A DNA stretch of 64,000 nucleotides from contig NZ_JADEYQ010000007.1 of assembly GCF_022627575.1 (NCBI RefSeq), positions 124,001 to 188,000 of the forward strand. The letters are read 5' to 3'. The first letter of the stretch is position 1. Each line of letters opens with the position of its first letter. This DNA comes from Sphingobacterium rhinopitheci. Its GTDB lineage: Bacteria; Bacteroidota; Bacteroidia; Sphingobacteriales; Sphingobacteriaceae. The notes beneath the pieces were generated by a model. That model was not told where the DNA came from. It did no database searches and worked only from the letters and a program-made list of their open reading frames with translations. Below, one piece after another: positions 45,641-54,295 of this stretch. The position numbers were made by a program, and so were the translations under genes.

Positions 45641-46276
45641 TTACTTTTTGCGTAACACAAAAAGCCCGTCTCTAATTGGCAATATCAACTTATCTACACG
45701 ATTGTCGATTGCCAAAGTACTATTTAACTCTAATACTTGTTTTGTTTGATTATCCGGGTTCTCATCAAAGACCTTTCCTTTCCACAAAACATTGTCTACT
45801 AAAATCAATCCTCCTTTGGGAACTCTGTCTATTAGCATATTGTAATACACCAAATTCCTCTTTTTATCTGCATCAATAAATACAAGATCAAATTGCCCTT
45901 CTATGCTAGGTATAATTTCAAAGGCATCGCCTATTCGATATTCTATTTGATGCGCAAAAGACGACGCTTCAAAATATCCAGAAACGCGTTCTTGTTGCTC
46001 CTCATTGATATCAATAGTGTAAATTACACCCTCTTCTTGTAGCCCTTCAGCTAAGCATAAAGTAGCATACCCCGTAAATGTACCTATCTCTAAAATTCGT
46101 TTAGGATTGATCATTTTACTAATCATAGAAAGCACTCTACCTTGATAATGTCCAGACATCATGTGTGGCATTGTTTCTCTAAGATATGTCTCCCTATTGA
46201 TCCTTTTTAGTAAAGAATCTTCCTCATCACTATGCGCTTCCAAATAGGTATTTACCTGATCTTCATTTTGAAACAT
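45641..46276 (-). CDS. O-methyltransferase (class I, CCoAOMT-like)
   Basis: 211 aa from the ATG at 46276; an in-frame TTG further up lies at the promoter. SAM-binding motif ILEIGTFTGYATLCLAEGL, DINEEQQERVSGYF, FDLVFIDADKKRN and GGLILVDNVLWKGKV are typical of the catechol/caffeoyl-CoA O-methyltransferase-like family (YrrM-like). Members methylate catechols or tRNA hydroxyuridine (TrmR); the sequence does not decide between them. It is the first gene of a run with two glucosaminidases. The ATG is only 5 nt after the -7 box. Confidence 0.88.
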   Translation of the reverse strand: MFQNEDQVNTYLEAHSDEEDSLLKRINRETYLRETMPHMMSGHYQGRVLSMISKMINPKRILEIGTFTGYATLCLAEGLQEEGVIYTIDINEEQQERVSGYFEASSFAHQIEYRIGDAFEIIPSIEGQFDLVFIDADKKRNLVYYNMLIDRVPKGGLILVDNVLWKGKVFDENPDNQTKQVLELNSTLAIDNRVDKLILPIRDGLFVLRKK

Positions 46277-46281
46277 AAGTA

Positions 46282-46310
46282 CAAAGTTACACAACTTATT
46301 TAAAAATCAA
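46282..46310 (-). promoter_or_regulatory. Promoter of the O-methyltransferase gene
   Basis: Minus strand: TTG at 46310-46308, an 18-bp spacer, TAACTTTG at 46289-46282, then 5 nt to the ATG. It matches the Bacteroidota pattern and predicts a leaderless or nearly leaderless mRNA. Confidence 0.7.
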
Positions 46311-46369
46311 CTCATTTTGTTGGATATACGGACTAAAGTGAAGGGAAAAGGATTAATAAAAAAAGTAAA

Positions 46370-46401
46370 AAAGCCTTTAAAACGTGTGTTTTAAAGGCTT
46401 T
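46370..46401 (-). terminator. Terminator after folE
   Basis: 14-bp stem AAAGCCTTTAAAAC/GTTTTAAAGGCTTT with a GTGT loop; on the minus strand it is followed by a T-rich run. Confidence 0.88.
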
Positions 46402-46428
46402 ATAGGGGATAATTTTATAAATGTTAAT

Positions 46429-47058
46429 TTATGCTAAAGACGCCGTTATGAGGCGTAAAAATTCAGATCGTGTAACATCATTTTGGAAAGCTCCCGTAAA
46501 AGCAGAAGTCGTCGTTACAGAATTTTGTTTCTGTACACCACGCATTGCCATACACATATGTTTACACTCTAATACTACAGCTACACCTGCAGGATTGAGA
46601 GTTTCTTGAATACAGTCACGGATTTCATTGGTCAATCTTTCTTGCACTTGTAGTCTACGTGCAAAAGCATCTACTATACGTGGAATCTTACTTAGACCTA
46701 CGATATGACCATTTGGAATATAAGCGATATGCGCTTTCCCAAAGAAGGGCAACATGTGATGCTCACACATAGAATATACCTCAATATCCTTTACCACGAC
46801 CATCTGGCTATAGTCTTCTTCAAACATAGCGCTTTTCAAGACTTCAGCAGCATTGATATCATAGCCATGCGTCAAAAACTGTAATGCTTTAGCAACTCGC
46901 TCCGGTGTTTTTAGCAATCCCTCACGATTAGGATCTTCCCCCAATGCACTTAATATATCGGTATAGTGTGCTGCGATACGATCTACCTGCACAGGGTTAT
47001 ACTGATCTATTTTTTTATATCCGTCTAATTCCTCATTGAAATCCGTAGAATTACTCAT
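46429..47058 (-). CDS. folE: GTP cyclohydrolase I
   Basis: 209-aa enzyme making 7,8-dihydroneopterin triphosphate from GTP, the entry to folate, queuosine and tetrahydropterin synthesis. Zinc ligands Cys98 and His101 ([10 protein letters not shown]) and Cys169 ([11 protein letters not shown]) are in place, along with [20 protein letters not shown]. It follows the PTPS/QueD-type gene by 23 bp, so the two consecutive steps are in one operon. Length is normal. Confidence 0.96.
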   Translation of the reverse strand: MSNSTDFNEELDGYKKIDQYNPVQVDRIAAHYTDILSALGEDPNREGLLKTPERVAKALQFLTHGYDINAAEVLKSAMFEEDYSQMVVVKDIEVYSMCEHHMLPFFGKAHIAYIPNGHIVGLSKIPRIVDAFARRLQVQERLTNEIRDCIQETLNPAGVAVVLECKHMCMAMRGVQKQNSVTTTSAFTGAFQNDVTRSEFLRLITASLA

Positions 47059-47081
47059 TACTTTTCTAATATTAAATATGA

Positions 47082-47495
47082 TTAATTGCCGAAATATTCG
47101 ACTGAATTATTTTCTGTTTCATGTAGCTTCACACTATGCAGCTGTACATTATGCGCATTAAACAAGGGTGCCAACACTTGAAAGATCTCTATTGCTATGA
47201 CTTCTGTTGAGGCCATCTTACCGTTCATAAAATCGACATCCAAGTTTATATTCTTGTGATCCAATTTATCGATGACAGCAGAATTTATAATGGCTTTCAT
47301 AATTTTGAGATCTATGACAAACCCCGTTTCTGGATTTACCTCACCTTTTACTGTTACAAAGAGTTCATAATTATGGCCATGCCAGTTGGGGTTAGCACAA
47401 TTCCCGAAAATGGCTACATTTTTTTCCGTAGACCACTCTTCTTTATACAATTTGTGTGCTGCGCTAAAGCGCTCACGTCTAGTAATGTAAATCAT
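47082..47495 (-). CDS. 6-pyruvoyl-tetrahydropterin synthase / QueD family
   Basis: 137 aa from the ATG at 47495; the TTG nine bases earlier is the end of the -7 box. Zinc His residues 14 (FSAAHKL), 39 and 41 (NWHGHNYEL) and the catalytic Cys33 (GNCANPNW) are visible. The Cys-to-His spacing is CxxxxxHGHNY, as in animal PTPS, whereas E. coli QueD has CxxxHGH. The enzyme acts on dihydroneopterin triphosphate made by the neighbouring FolE, giving either 6-carboxytetrahydropterin (queuosine) or 6-pyruvoyltetrahydropterin (biopterin type). No other queuosine gene is in the window. Confidence 0.88.
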   Translation of the reverse strand: MIYITRRERFSAAHKLYKEEWSTEKNVAIFGNCANPNWHGHNYELFVTVKGEVNPETGFVIDLKIMKAIINSAVIDKLDHKNINLDVDFMNGKMASTEVIAIEIFQVLAPLFNAHNVQLHSVKLHETENNSVEYFGN

Positions 47496-47501
47496 CTTAT
47501 G

Positions 47502-47509
47502 CAAAGATA
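47502..47509 (-). promoter_or_regulatory. -7 box of the PTPS-folE operon
   Basis: TATCTTTG on the minus strand, 6 nt before the ATG, predicts a leaderless or nearly leaderless transcript. The divergent mqnB gene starts 40 bp away. Confidence 0.6.
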
Positions 47510-47548
47510 CCTGAAAAAACTATATTTTAGTATTTCAAAAATAACAAA

Positions 47549-48160
47549 ATGAGACCATTAATTGTTTCTGCTACACGAGAAGAAATTGCAAATAGCATTC
47601 CATTCTTGGAAAAACATAATATCCCATACCTCATTACGGGCGTAGGAATGGTTGCGACGACATATGCGCTTACGCGCTACCTATCTACCAACAATTGTGA
47701 CCTCCTCCTCCAGGTTGGCATTGCGGGAGCCATCGACAGAACCATCGACATAGGTACTGTAATAGAGGTCGATTGCGATATTTTATCGGAATTGGGGGCT
47801 GAGGATGGTGATCATTTCATCCAGATCAAGGACTTAGGATTTGGGGAGTCCGAATACAGAAAAATTAACCTTTCAAGTATAGAAACATATCTACCTAAGC
47901 ACATTGGCATCACGGTCAACACCATCCATGGATCAGAAAAATCTATAAATAATGTAAAAAATTTGTTTCCAAAGGCAAGTATCGAAAGTATGGAGGGAGC
48001 ATCGTTTTTTTACGTAGCCCATCACTTAAACATACCATCCCTACAAGTTCGATCCATATCAAATCACGTCGAGAAACGCGATAAATCAACATGGAATATC
48101 CCTTTGGCCGTTAAAAATATAAATGAATGGTTGGTTTCATTCCTTCAAAAATATTATTAA
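47549..48160 (+). CDS. mqnB: Futalosine hydrolase
   Basis: 203-aa nucleoside hydrolase of the MTA/SAH nucleosidase family. GVGMVATTYALTRYL, LLLQVGIAGAID, ELGAEDGDHFIQIKDLGF, and the end SMEGASFFYVAHHLNIPSLQ then VRSISNHVEKRDKSTWNIP fit the MqnB group, which cuts futalosine to dehypoxanthinyl futalosine and hypoxanthine in menaquinone synthesis. This implies the futalosine route to menaquinone. No other mqn gene is in the window. A plain MTA/SAH nucleosidase is the alternative. Confidence 0.82.
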   Translation: MRPLIVSATREEIANSIPFLEKHNIPYLITGVGMVATTYALTRYLSTNNCDLLLQVGIAGAIDRTIDIGTVIEVDCDILSELGAEDGDHFIQIKDLGFGESEYRKINLSSIETYLPKHIGITVNTIHGSEKSINNVKNLFPKASIESMEGASFFYVAHHLNIPSLQVRSISNHVEKRDKSTWNIPLAVKNINEWLVSFLQKYY

Positions 48161-48241
48161 TTGCGACCTATTCTTTATCAAAAAGTGACAAATATCAAGC
48201 TAAATGCATTGCTATTATTACGAAATATCATTATTAAATAG

Positions 48242-48249
48242 TAGTTTTG
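48242..48249 (+). promoter_or_regulatory. -7 box of pdhB
   Basis: TAGTTTTG followed by CA matches TAnnTTTG and leaves a leader of about 30 nt. Confidence 0.6.
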
Positions 48250-48284
48250 CATATTCAAATTAAATAGATCTATTTTTAATACTA

Positions 48285-49268
48285 ATGAGAGAAATTCAAT
48301 TCAGAGAAGCCCTTCGTGAAGCAATGAACGAAGAGATGCGTAAAGATGAAACTATATTTTTAATGGGTGAAGAGGTTGCTGAGTATAACGGTGCTTACAA
48401 AGTAAGTCAAGGTATGCTGGAGGAATTCGGCGCAAAACGCGTTATAGATACACCTATTGCTGAGCTTGGTTTTGCAGGTATCGCTGTAGGAGCTGCTACA
48501 AATGGTTTGAAGCCTATTGTTGAATTCATGACATTCAACTTCTCATTAGTAGCAATTGACCAAATCATCAACTCTGCAGCAAAAATCCGTCAAATGTCTG
48601 GTGGACAATTATCATGTCCTATCGTATTTCGTGGCCCTACAGGAAATGCAGGTCAATTGGGCGCCCAGCACTCACAAAATTTTGAGAACTGGTATGCAAA
48701 TACACCAGGATTAAAAGTAGTTGTTCCTTCGAATCCATATGACGCTAAAGGATTATTCAAGTCTGCTATCATCGATCCAGATCCTGTTATCTTTATGGAA
48801 TCTGAGGTTATGTATGGTGACAAAGGATTTGTTCCTGAAGAAGAATATTACTTACCGATTGGTAAAGCCAATACCATTCAAGAAGGTACAGATGTAACTG
48901 TAGTTTCATTTGGTAAGATGCTATCACGTGTTGTAATTCCTGCGGTAGCAGAATTAGAAAAAGAAGGTATCAGTGTTGAGTTAATAGATTTACGTTCAGT
49001 ACGTCCTATTGATTACCCACACATTATCGAATCTGTAAAGAAAACAAATCGCTTAGTAGTAGTAGAAGAAGCATGGCCATTAGCATCTATCTCTTCAGAG
49101 ATCGCATTCAATGTACAAAAGAATGCTTTTGATTACTTGGACGCTCCAGTAACACGTGTTACTTCGGCTGATGTTCCTTTAGCTTATGCACCGACATTAG
49201 TGGAAGCATCACTACCAAGTATCGAAAAAGTAATTAAAGCCGTAAAAGAAGTAGCTTACAAAAAATAA
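48285..49268 (+). CDS. pdhB: Pyruvate dehydrogenase E1 component, beta subunit
   Basis: 327-aa beta chain of the thiamine-diphosphate E1 component of an alpha-keto acid dehydrogenase complex. MREIQFREALREAMNEEM, FLMGEEVAEYNGAYKVSQG, RVIDTPIAELGFAGIAVGAA, MTFNFSLVAIDQIINSAAK and VFRGPTGNAGQLGAQHSQ identify PdhB of the alpha2beta2 type. The alpha subunit and E2 are not adjacent, so the complex is encoded in pieces. It has its own -7 box and terminator. Confidence 0.94.
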   Translation: MREIQFREALREAMNEEMRKDETIFLMGEEVAEYNGAYKVSQGMLEEFGAKRVIDTPIAELGFAGIAVGAATNGLKPIVEFMTFNFSLVAIDQIINSAAKIRQMSGGQLSCPIVFRGPTGNAGQLGAQHSQNFENWYANTPGLKVVVPSNPYDAKGLFKSAIIDPDPVIFMESEVMYGDKGFVPEEEYYLPIGKANTIQEGTDVTVVSFGKMLSRVVIPAVAELEKEGISVELIDLRSVRPIDYPHIIESVKKTNRLVVVEEAWPLASISSEIAFNVQKNAFDYLDAPVTRVTSADVPLAYAPTLVEASLPSIEKVIKAVKEVAYKK

Positions 49269-49286
49269 GCGTTTACAAGAATATAT

Positions 49287-49319
49287 AAAGGGGATAAATT
49301 AAGTTTTATCCCTTTTTTT
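49287..49319 (+). terminator. Terminator after pdhB
   Basis: GGGATAAA (49291-49298) pairs with TTTATCCC (49305-49312); the stem extends through a G-U pair and A-T pairs, followed by a T run at 49313-49319. Confidence 0.85.
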
Positions 49320-49681
49320 ATGCACTCCGCTGCTCTACATATACTATCTTTTTTCCATATAATTAATGCATAACTTTACCCTAAAGTAAGAAAGTAAACC
49401 ATACTATTCTTATTGCACTAATTACCCGCTTGAATAGCCAAGCCCAGCAATAAACATGATTTCGTATGAGCCCTTAAAGGAAAATTATAAGTGTATAAAC
49501 CAAAGCTACCAACAGAAGTTAAATCAGAGCAGATTATGACTGCTAAAATCATTACCAACATAAATATAATAGCAGCAGCTGTTGAAGATTCTATAGGTAC
49601 AATTAAATTTAATATTGCGTTTTGATTAAAAAATTATTAGAAAGATAAATAATATTCATTATTTTTAATCAAAAATTAATT
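49320..49681. other. Intergenic, 362 bp
   Basis: No recognisable gene. A 29-codon frame (49536-49625) starting MTAKIITNIN exists but has no supporting features. The AT-rich end presumably holds the promoter of the next gene. Confidence 0.35.
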
Positions 49682-50437
49682 ATGATAAAATATATTGCAG
49701 TATTTGTACTATCCATCTTTTTATTCTCTATCAGTCAAGCACAGGAGAAAGTCCATTTTCGGGTAAATCCAGAGAAGGGGAAGTCCTTAAACTACGAAAT
49801 GATAATCAAATCAGATATTGAAGGAGATGAGGATGTAATAATGGACATTGGTCTACTAATGTCACTCACACCGACCTCATTAAGTGATAGCAGTATAATA
49901 ATAGAAGCTAAATACCCGAAGCTAACAATGGATATTCACACTGCGATGATGACCATAAACTACAACTCCTCCATAGCATCCAATGATGAAATGAGCCAAA
50001 TGCTAGAAGTAGAATTAAGACCTTTAATCGATAATATAGAAACTATTACAATGAATCGAAATGGCGTAATCAAAGATTCTCAATTTCCTAATGTTACAGA
50101 ACAAGCCTTTGATAAGTCAAATCTAAAAACATTTGCAATAAGTTTTCCTGAAGAGGAAATAGCAATAGGAGATTCATGGTTTAGCCCCTCCACAAAAGGA
50201 CAATTTGGGTTGCTTACCAAGATCAACAATACATTAATTGGACTGACTGACGATGGTTATAGAGTAGATATATCAGGCATCTACTTGGATGATAATGGAG
50301 AAGAAATAGGAAAAATAGAAGGTCACTATATAGTTGATAGAAACACACATTTTACGAAGTCATCATCTAGCAACGGAAGTATTGAATTCGATGGACAAAA
50401 AATAACCAGTAGCATTACACTCCGCTTAATTAACTAA
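49682..50437 (+). CDS. Exported protein, DUF6263-like
   Basis: 251 aa with a signal peptide (MIKYIAVFVLSIFLFSISQA). The beta-rich mature part (NPEKGKSLNYEMIIKSDIEG, VELRPLIDNIETITMNRNG, FPEEEIAIGDSW and an IEGHYIVDRNTHFTKS repeat-like end) resembles the group I recall as DUF6263; not verified. Acidic, without Cys. Function unknown. It is monocistronic, followed by a strong terminator. Confidence 0.7.
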   Translation: MIKYIAVFVLSIFLFSISQAQEKVHFRVNPEKGKSLNYEMIIKSDIEGDEDVIMDIGLLMSLTPTSLSDSSIIIEAKYPKLTMDIHTAMMTINYNSSIASNDEMSQMLEVELRPLIDNIETITMNRNGVIKDSQFPNVTEQAFDKSNLKTFAISFPEEEIAIGDSWFSPSTKGQFGLLTKINNTLIGLTDDGYRVDISGIYLDDNGEEIGKIEGHYIVDRNTHFTKSSSSNGSIEFDGQKITSSITLRLIN

Positions 50438-50444
50438 TCCCTAA

Positions 50445-50486
50445 ATACTTAAAAAGCCAATCCTTACAGATTGGCTTTTTAAGTAT
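50445..50486. terminator. Bidirectional terminator before gcvH
   Basis: Perfect 18-bp stem (50445-50462 with 50469-50486; AAAAAGCCAATC/GATTGGCTTTTT core). It serves the exported-protein gene on the plus strand and gcvH on the minus strand. Confidence 0.92.
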
Positions 50487-50497
50487 GCCTTTAATTA

Positions 50498-50878
50498 TTA
50501 AGCGTTAACTTCAGCTTTGTATTCATCAGCGGATAATAAAGCATCTACGTCAGCTACATTTGCTAATTTAACACGTACAATCCAACCCTCACCATAGGGA
50601 TCAGAATTGATTAATTCTGGAGCACTATCAATAGCATCATTAATTGATAAAATAGTCGCTGCAGTTGGTAAAAATAAGTCAGAAACTGTTTTTACAGCTT
50701 CGATAGTACCAAATACCTCATTAGCCTCTACATCATCACCGATCGTGTTGATATCCACAAAAACAATATCACCTAATTCACGTTGAGCAAAGTCAGTAAT
50801 ACCGATTACGGCTTCATCACCCTCCACACGAATCCATTCGTGATCCTTTGTGTATTTTAATTCTGCTGGAAAATTCAT
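50498..50878 (-). CDS. gcvH: Glycine cleavage system H protein
   Basis: 126-aa lipoyl carrier that shuttles the aminomethyl group between GcvP and GcvT. The lipoylated Lys63 lies in [35 protein letters not shown] at the start and [12 protein letters not shown] toward the end are typical. The full promoter (TTTG, 20 bp, TATTTTTG) lies just upstream. gcvP lies 12 kb away on the same strand, separated by many unrelated genes. Confidence 0.96.
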   Translation of the reverse strand: MNFPAELKYTKDHEWIRVEGDEAVIGITDFAQRELGDIVFVDINTIGDDVEANEVFGTIEAVKTVSDLFLPTAATILSINDAIDSAPELINSDPYGEGWIVRVKLANVADVDALLSADEYKAEVNA

Positions 50879-50898
50879 TTCTTATAATTGTTTTTTTT

Positions 50899-50930
50899 CA
50901 AAAATATAATTATCCTGCGACATTACCAAA
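50899..50930 (-). promoter_or_regulatory. gcvH promoter
   Basis: Minus strand: -33 TTTG (50930-50927), 20-bp spacer, -7 TATTTTTG (50906-50899), then 20 nt to the ATG. It matches both Bacteroidota elements with the canonical spacing. No gly riboswitch was seen. Confidence 0.8.
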
Positions 50931-50953
50931 GGGATTAATTGTATTTTTAGGGC

Positions 50954-52150
50954 ATGAACCATCAAATTGCAAAACTTTATCAAATAGGGAACAAAGAAAA
51001 TCGCTTAATCATTGGTTTAATGTCAGGCACATCTTTGGATGGCCTAGATATCGCATTGTGTGATATTAGCGGTTCCGGCTTTACTACTAGCCTAAAAATC
51101 AGAGATTTTGTAACAATGGATTATGAAGATGAATTTAGAATCAACATACGAAAAATATTTGCCCAAAAACAAATAAACCAACAAGATTTGTGTGGTATAA
51201 ATGCGTATATAGGGATTGTTCATGCGCAATTAATAAATAAAGCTTTAAAAAATTGGGGCATTCCCAATTCCGAGGTAGATCTTATCGCAAGTCATGGACA
51301 GACAGTGTACCATGCGCCGCAAATATTAACAAAAGATTATAGCCTACCCAATAGCACCTTACAAATTGGCGATGGTGACCATATCGCCGTACACACCGGA
51401 ATCATAACATTATCTGATTTCCGTCAAAAGCATATCGCGGCAGGTGGAGAAGGAGCCCCCTTGGCAGCGTATGGAGATTATCTTCTTTTCACAGATGCGA
51501 TAGAAAATAGAATATTATTAAATATTGGAGGTATTTCAAATTTCACATTCCTTCCTAATAGCAACTCTACCTTACAAGCTTTTGCCACTGACTTAGGTCC
51601 AGGGAATACGATCATGAATCAATTTATGCATAAGCATTATCAGGAAGAGATGGACAGAGACAGTAAGATCGCAATACAGGGAAACGTCAACAATACACTT
51701 CTAAAAGCATTGATGGAAGATGATTTCTTGACTTTACCTTTCCCTAAAACGACAGGTCCAGAATTATTCAACCTTTCATACTTAGAGCAAAAGCAACATA
51801 AGAGCAACACCAACAATCTTTCCAATCAAGACATAATGGCGACATTAAATGCGTTCTCTGCTAATGCAATCGTCAATGGTATCAAGAAGGTAACAGAAGG
51901 CTTAGATAATATAGCGGTTTATGTGAGCGGTGGAGGATTGCACAATCCCTTATTAATGGAAAACATACAGAAAGATCTTCCAGCTATAAAAATAACCTCT
52001 ATCGCAGAGATAGGGATAGATCCGGATGCTAAAGAAGCGTGTTTATTTGCATTATTAGCCAATGAAACTATAGTAGGAAATCCTGATAATGTAAGTAACA
52101 TCAAAGATTCACCTGCTGTATGTATGGGGAAAATAAGCCTCCCTTTGTAA
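50954..52150 (+). CDS. anmK: Anhydro-N-acetylmuramic acid kinase
   Basis: 398-aa sugar kinase that converts 1,6-anhydro-MurNAc to MurNAc-6-phosphate in cell-wall recycling. GLMSGTSLDGLDIALCD (residues 21-37), ASHGQTVYHAP, STLQIGDGDHIA, LSDFRQKHIAAGGEGAPL and NIGGISNFTFLP are family signatures. The start is close to a weak -7-like TATTTTTA. Divergent from gcvH. With the amidase and two glucosaminidases, this makes the fourth peptidoglycan-related gene of the window. Confidence 0.94.
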   Translation: MNHQIAKLYQIGNKENRLIIGLMSGTSLDGLDIALCDISGSGFTTSLKIRDFVTMDYEDEFRINIRKIFAQKQINQQDLCGINAYIGIVHAQLINKALKNWGIPNSEVDLIASHGQTVYHAPQILTKDYSLPNSTLQIGDGDHIAVHTGIITLSDFRQKHIAAGGEGAPLAAYGDYLLFTDAIENRILLNIGGISNFTFLPNSNSTLQAFATDLGPGNTIMNQFMHKHYQEEMDRDSKIAIQGNVNNTLLKALMEDDFLTLPFPKTTGPELFNLSYLEQKQHKSNTNNLSNQDIMATLNAFSANAIVNGIKKVTEGLDNIAVYVSGGGLHNPLLMENIQKDLPAIKITSIAEIGIDPDAKEACLFALLANETIVGNPDNVSNIKDSPAVCMGKISLPL

Positions 52151-52601
52151 TACTATACATACTTTGCAATTGATTCTATATTTTGTGGAAGGATGCCTAT
52201 ATGCACGTATATGTAAGTAAAGCATAAGGAAGAACCTGTATTCCTAAAAAATAACAATTAGCCATAGTCCAAACGTAACGATTTCTAGCTTCTATGTTGG
52301 CTTTAAATATAGCATAACATAGATTACATCTTGCTATAAAAAAAGGTATCAAACAGGTTATAATAAGCTTCAAAAGAGACTGCACGCAAGTCGACACAAA
52401 GAACTTAGAAATTCACAGGTCAAAAACGATAATTTATAGCACCGAGAACTAACTCGAAGTCGACAAGTAAAATTATCTTACATACCGTAAGCTATTCTAG
52501 CAATGTATAATTCAATACCAATTTCCTAGAAATAGGGTGTTTGCAATAGAAAAAAAAGATGCTAAAAGCATCTTTCATTGACAAATATTTATTTAATACG
52601 G
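52151..52601. other. Intergenic, 451 bp
   Basis: No gene I can support. A 66-codon minus-strand frame (52197-52397) rich in Cys and hydrophobic residues has no recognisable family, start context or neighbours. The right end holds the terminator of the DUF2461 gene. Confidence 0.4.
52555..52575 (-). terminator. Terminator after the DUF2461 gene
   Basis: AAAGATGC/GCATCTTT, an 8-bp stem with a 5-nt loop, followed on the minus strand by a T run. Confidence 0.8.
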
Positions 52602-53270
52602 TTATTCAATACCTTCTATGGCTAGGTGTAGAAAATCTTTAAAAGGTAAGGTCTGTTGAAACATTTCTGTTATATGCTCCAAAGCAAAAGCTCTTACCAT
52701 ATCTCTATCCGAAATAGGTTTAAGAATAATAAAACTTTTTAATTTAAGAATCTCAATTGCTGGATTATCTAGTGAATATCCTGCGGGCGGCCTTTTTAAT
52801 TTATCTTCTTGTGATAAGTCATTAAGCTCACCATCTGCTAATTTTAAAGTTTCTTCAAAACTTTCAAAATCGTAATCTATTTCTTGACGAATAGCTGCCA
52901 AATGTGATTTCTTTGGTTGCCAATAACCAACCGCTACAAAACTATTACCTGGTTCAATATGAACATAATATTCAGGGCCATCCAACTTGCGTCCATCGAT
53001 AGATATCCCTGCAGCTAACCATGATTTATAAGGGGATTTATCCTTTGCAAATCGTACATCACGATAAATTCTAAACATACACTTTGAGGACTTAATATCC
53101 GTGTTAATATGCTTATCAAATACCGATAACTTAGCTATAAGCTCCTCCACGAAATTCTTTACATCACTGTACGCATGATCATAATCGGCTTTATTCGCTT
53201 GAAACCATTCTCTATTATTATTTTCCTTTAATGCAGAAAGAAACTCAAAGGTAGAAGCCTTTATATTCAT
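52602..53270 (-). CDS. DUF2461 family protein
   Basis: 222 aa, cytoplasmic. FEFLSALKENNNREWFQANK at the start, RDVRFAKDKSPYKSW and GPEYYVHIEPGNSFVAVGYW are the usual signatures of DUF2461 (TIGR02453). Function unknown. It starts one base after the cdsA stop, so it is the last gene of a four-gene unit with the CPBP protease, DUF2007 and cdsA. Confidence 0.88.
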   Translation of the reverse strand: MNIKASTFEFLSALKENNNREWFQANKADYDHAYSDVKNFVEELIAKLSVFDKHINTDIKSSKCMFRIYRDVRFAKDKSPYKSWLAAGISIDGRKLDGPEYYVHIEPGNSFVAVGYWQPKKSHLAAIRQEIDYDFESFEETLKLADGELNDLSQEDKLKRPPAGYSLDNPAIEILKLKSFIILKPISDRDMVRAFALEHITEMFQQTLPFKDFLHLAIEGIE

Positions 53271-53271
53271 A

Positions 53272-54072
53272 TTATGAAAGCATTAACAGAAAGAAAAAAA
53301 CAAGTGGTGCCGCCATAAGTAACCCATCAAAACGATCTAACAATCCACCGTGTCCAGGTAAAATATTACCGGAATCTTTAACACCTAAGCTTCGCTTTAA
53401 CATAGATTCCACCAAATCGCCTAAGGTACCAAATACACCAATTATGACAGCCATAGTTACCCATTCCCATTTGGATAAAGCACCGAAATAATGCTCCAAA
53501 TTAAGCGCAATAACGACAGCTAAAAGTATACCGCCGATAAATCCTTCCCAAGTTTTATTAGGGGAAATACGTTCAAATAATTTATGCTTACCAAAGCTTC
53601 TTCCTGAAAGATAAGCCCCCGTATCATTGGCCCAAAGCATAATTAAGAAACCTAAAGGAATGTAAGGATTATAAGATCCCTTAATAAATCCCAAACCTAC
53701 AAAAAATAGAAATGGAACACAGGCATAGGTGATGCCTAATAAGCTAAATCCAATATCATGAAATGGTAAACGACTTTTTTGATATAATGCAGCTATAAAT
53801 AGCAAAGCTATAAATGGGACAAAAGCCCATACCTTTACAAATGGTATTAGCCCTAAACAATGTAAGCCGCTTAAGGTCGCTAATACCGCTGCTGCCAATA
53901 AACCTAGCACCGCATTAGGTTTTACCTCATCAGATTTTACGATACTATAAAACTCATATAAAGCCCCTATACCGACAATACTAAAAAAGGCTGTAAATAC
54001 AATAGGTCCTAAAAAAACAGAACCTACAAGAACGATAATAAAGAAAAATCCTGTAATGGCTCTAGTTAGCAT
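53272..54072 (-). CDS. cdsA: Phosphatidate cytidylyltransferase
   Basis: 266-aa integral membrane enzyme making CDP-diacylglycerol from phosphatidic acid and CTP, the entry to all phospholipids. About seven or eight membrane segments and the C-terminal signature LGVKDSGNILPGHGGLLDRFDG (Lys-Asp ... GHGG ... DR) are clear, preceded by SPNKTWEGFIGG. It overlaps the DUF2007 gene by 11 nt. Confidence 0.95.
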   Translation of the reverse strand: MLTRAITGFFFIIVLVGSVFLGPIVFTAFFSIVGIGALYEFYSIVKSDEVKPNAVLGLLAAAVLATLSGLHCLGLIPFVKVWAFVPFIALLFIAALYQKSRLPFHDIGFSLLGITYACVPFLFFVGLGFIKGSYNPYIPLGFLIMLWANDTGAYLSGRSFGKHKLFERISPNKTWEGFIGGILLAVVIALNLEHYFGALSKWEWVTMAVIIGVFGTLGDLVESMLKRSLGVKDSGNILPGHGGLLDRFDGLLMAAPLVFFFLLMLS

Positions 54073-54295
54073 TATTATCCTCCAAATTTAACTTTTCGTT
54101 TTGATCTATTAATTGCAATGCAACTTCTTTGTCTTCTACATTGACATACAATTCCAATTTACCAAAATGGTATGATGAGTCCTTTTTATTCAATACTACT
54201 GCAGGTATACTATTCTCTACCAGCATCTGCCTAACAATTTCGGCCTCAAAGGCATTCGTATACGTTGCTATTTTAATCCAATCCTTTTCCATCAC
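54062..54295 (-). CDS. DUF2007 domain protein
   Basis: 77 aa. IKIATYTNAFEAEIVRQMLVE and IPAVVLNKKDSS fit DUF2007, a small fold related to the ACT-like and PII-like signal proteins. A second Met follows the first, so the start may be three bases downstream. It overlaps the CPBP gene by 23 nt and cdsA by 11 nt, so its translation is tightly coupled; a regulatory role in lipid synthesis would be inference. Confidence 0.85.
   Translation of the reverse strand: MMEKDWIKIATYTNAFEAEIVRQMLVENSIPAVVLNKKDSSYHFGKLELYVNVEDKEVALQLIDQNEKLNLEDNNAN

Noticed and set aside
49536..49625. 29-codon frame before the DUF6263-like gene
   Set aside because: No basic or membrane character, no start context; too short to support.
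52197..52397. 66-codon minus-strand frame in the gap after anmK
   Set aside because: No family, no promoter and Cys-rich low-quality composition; likely chance.
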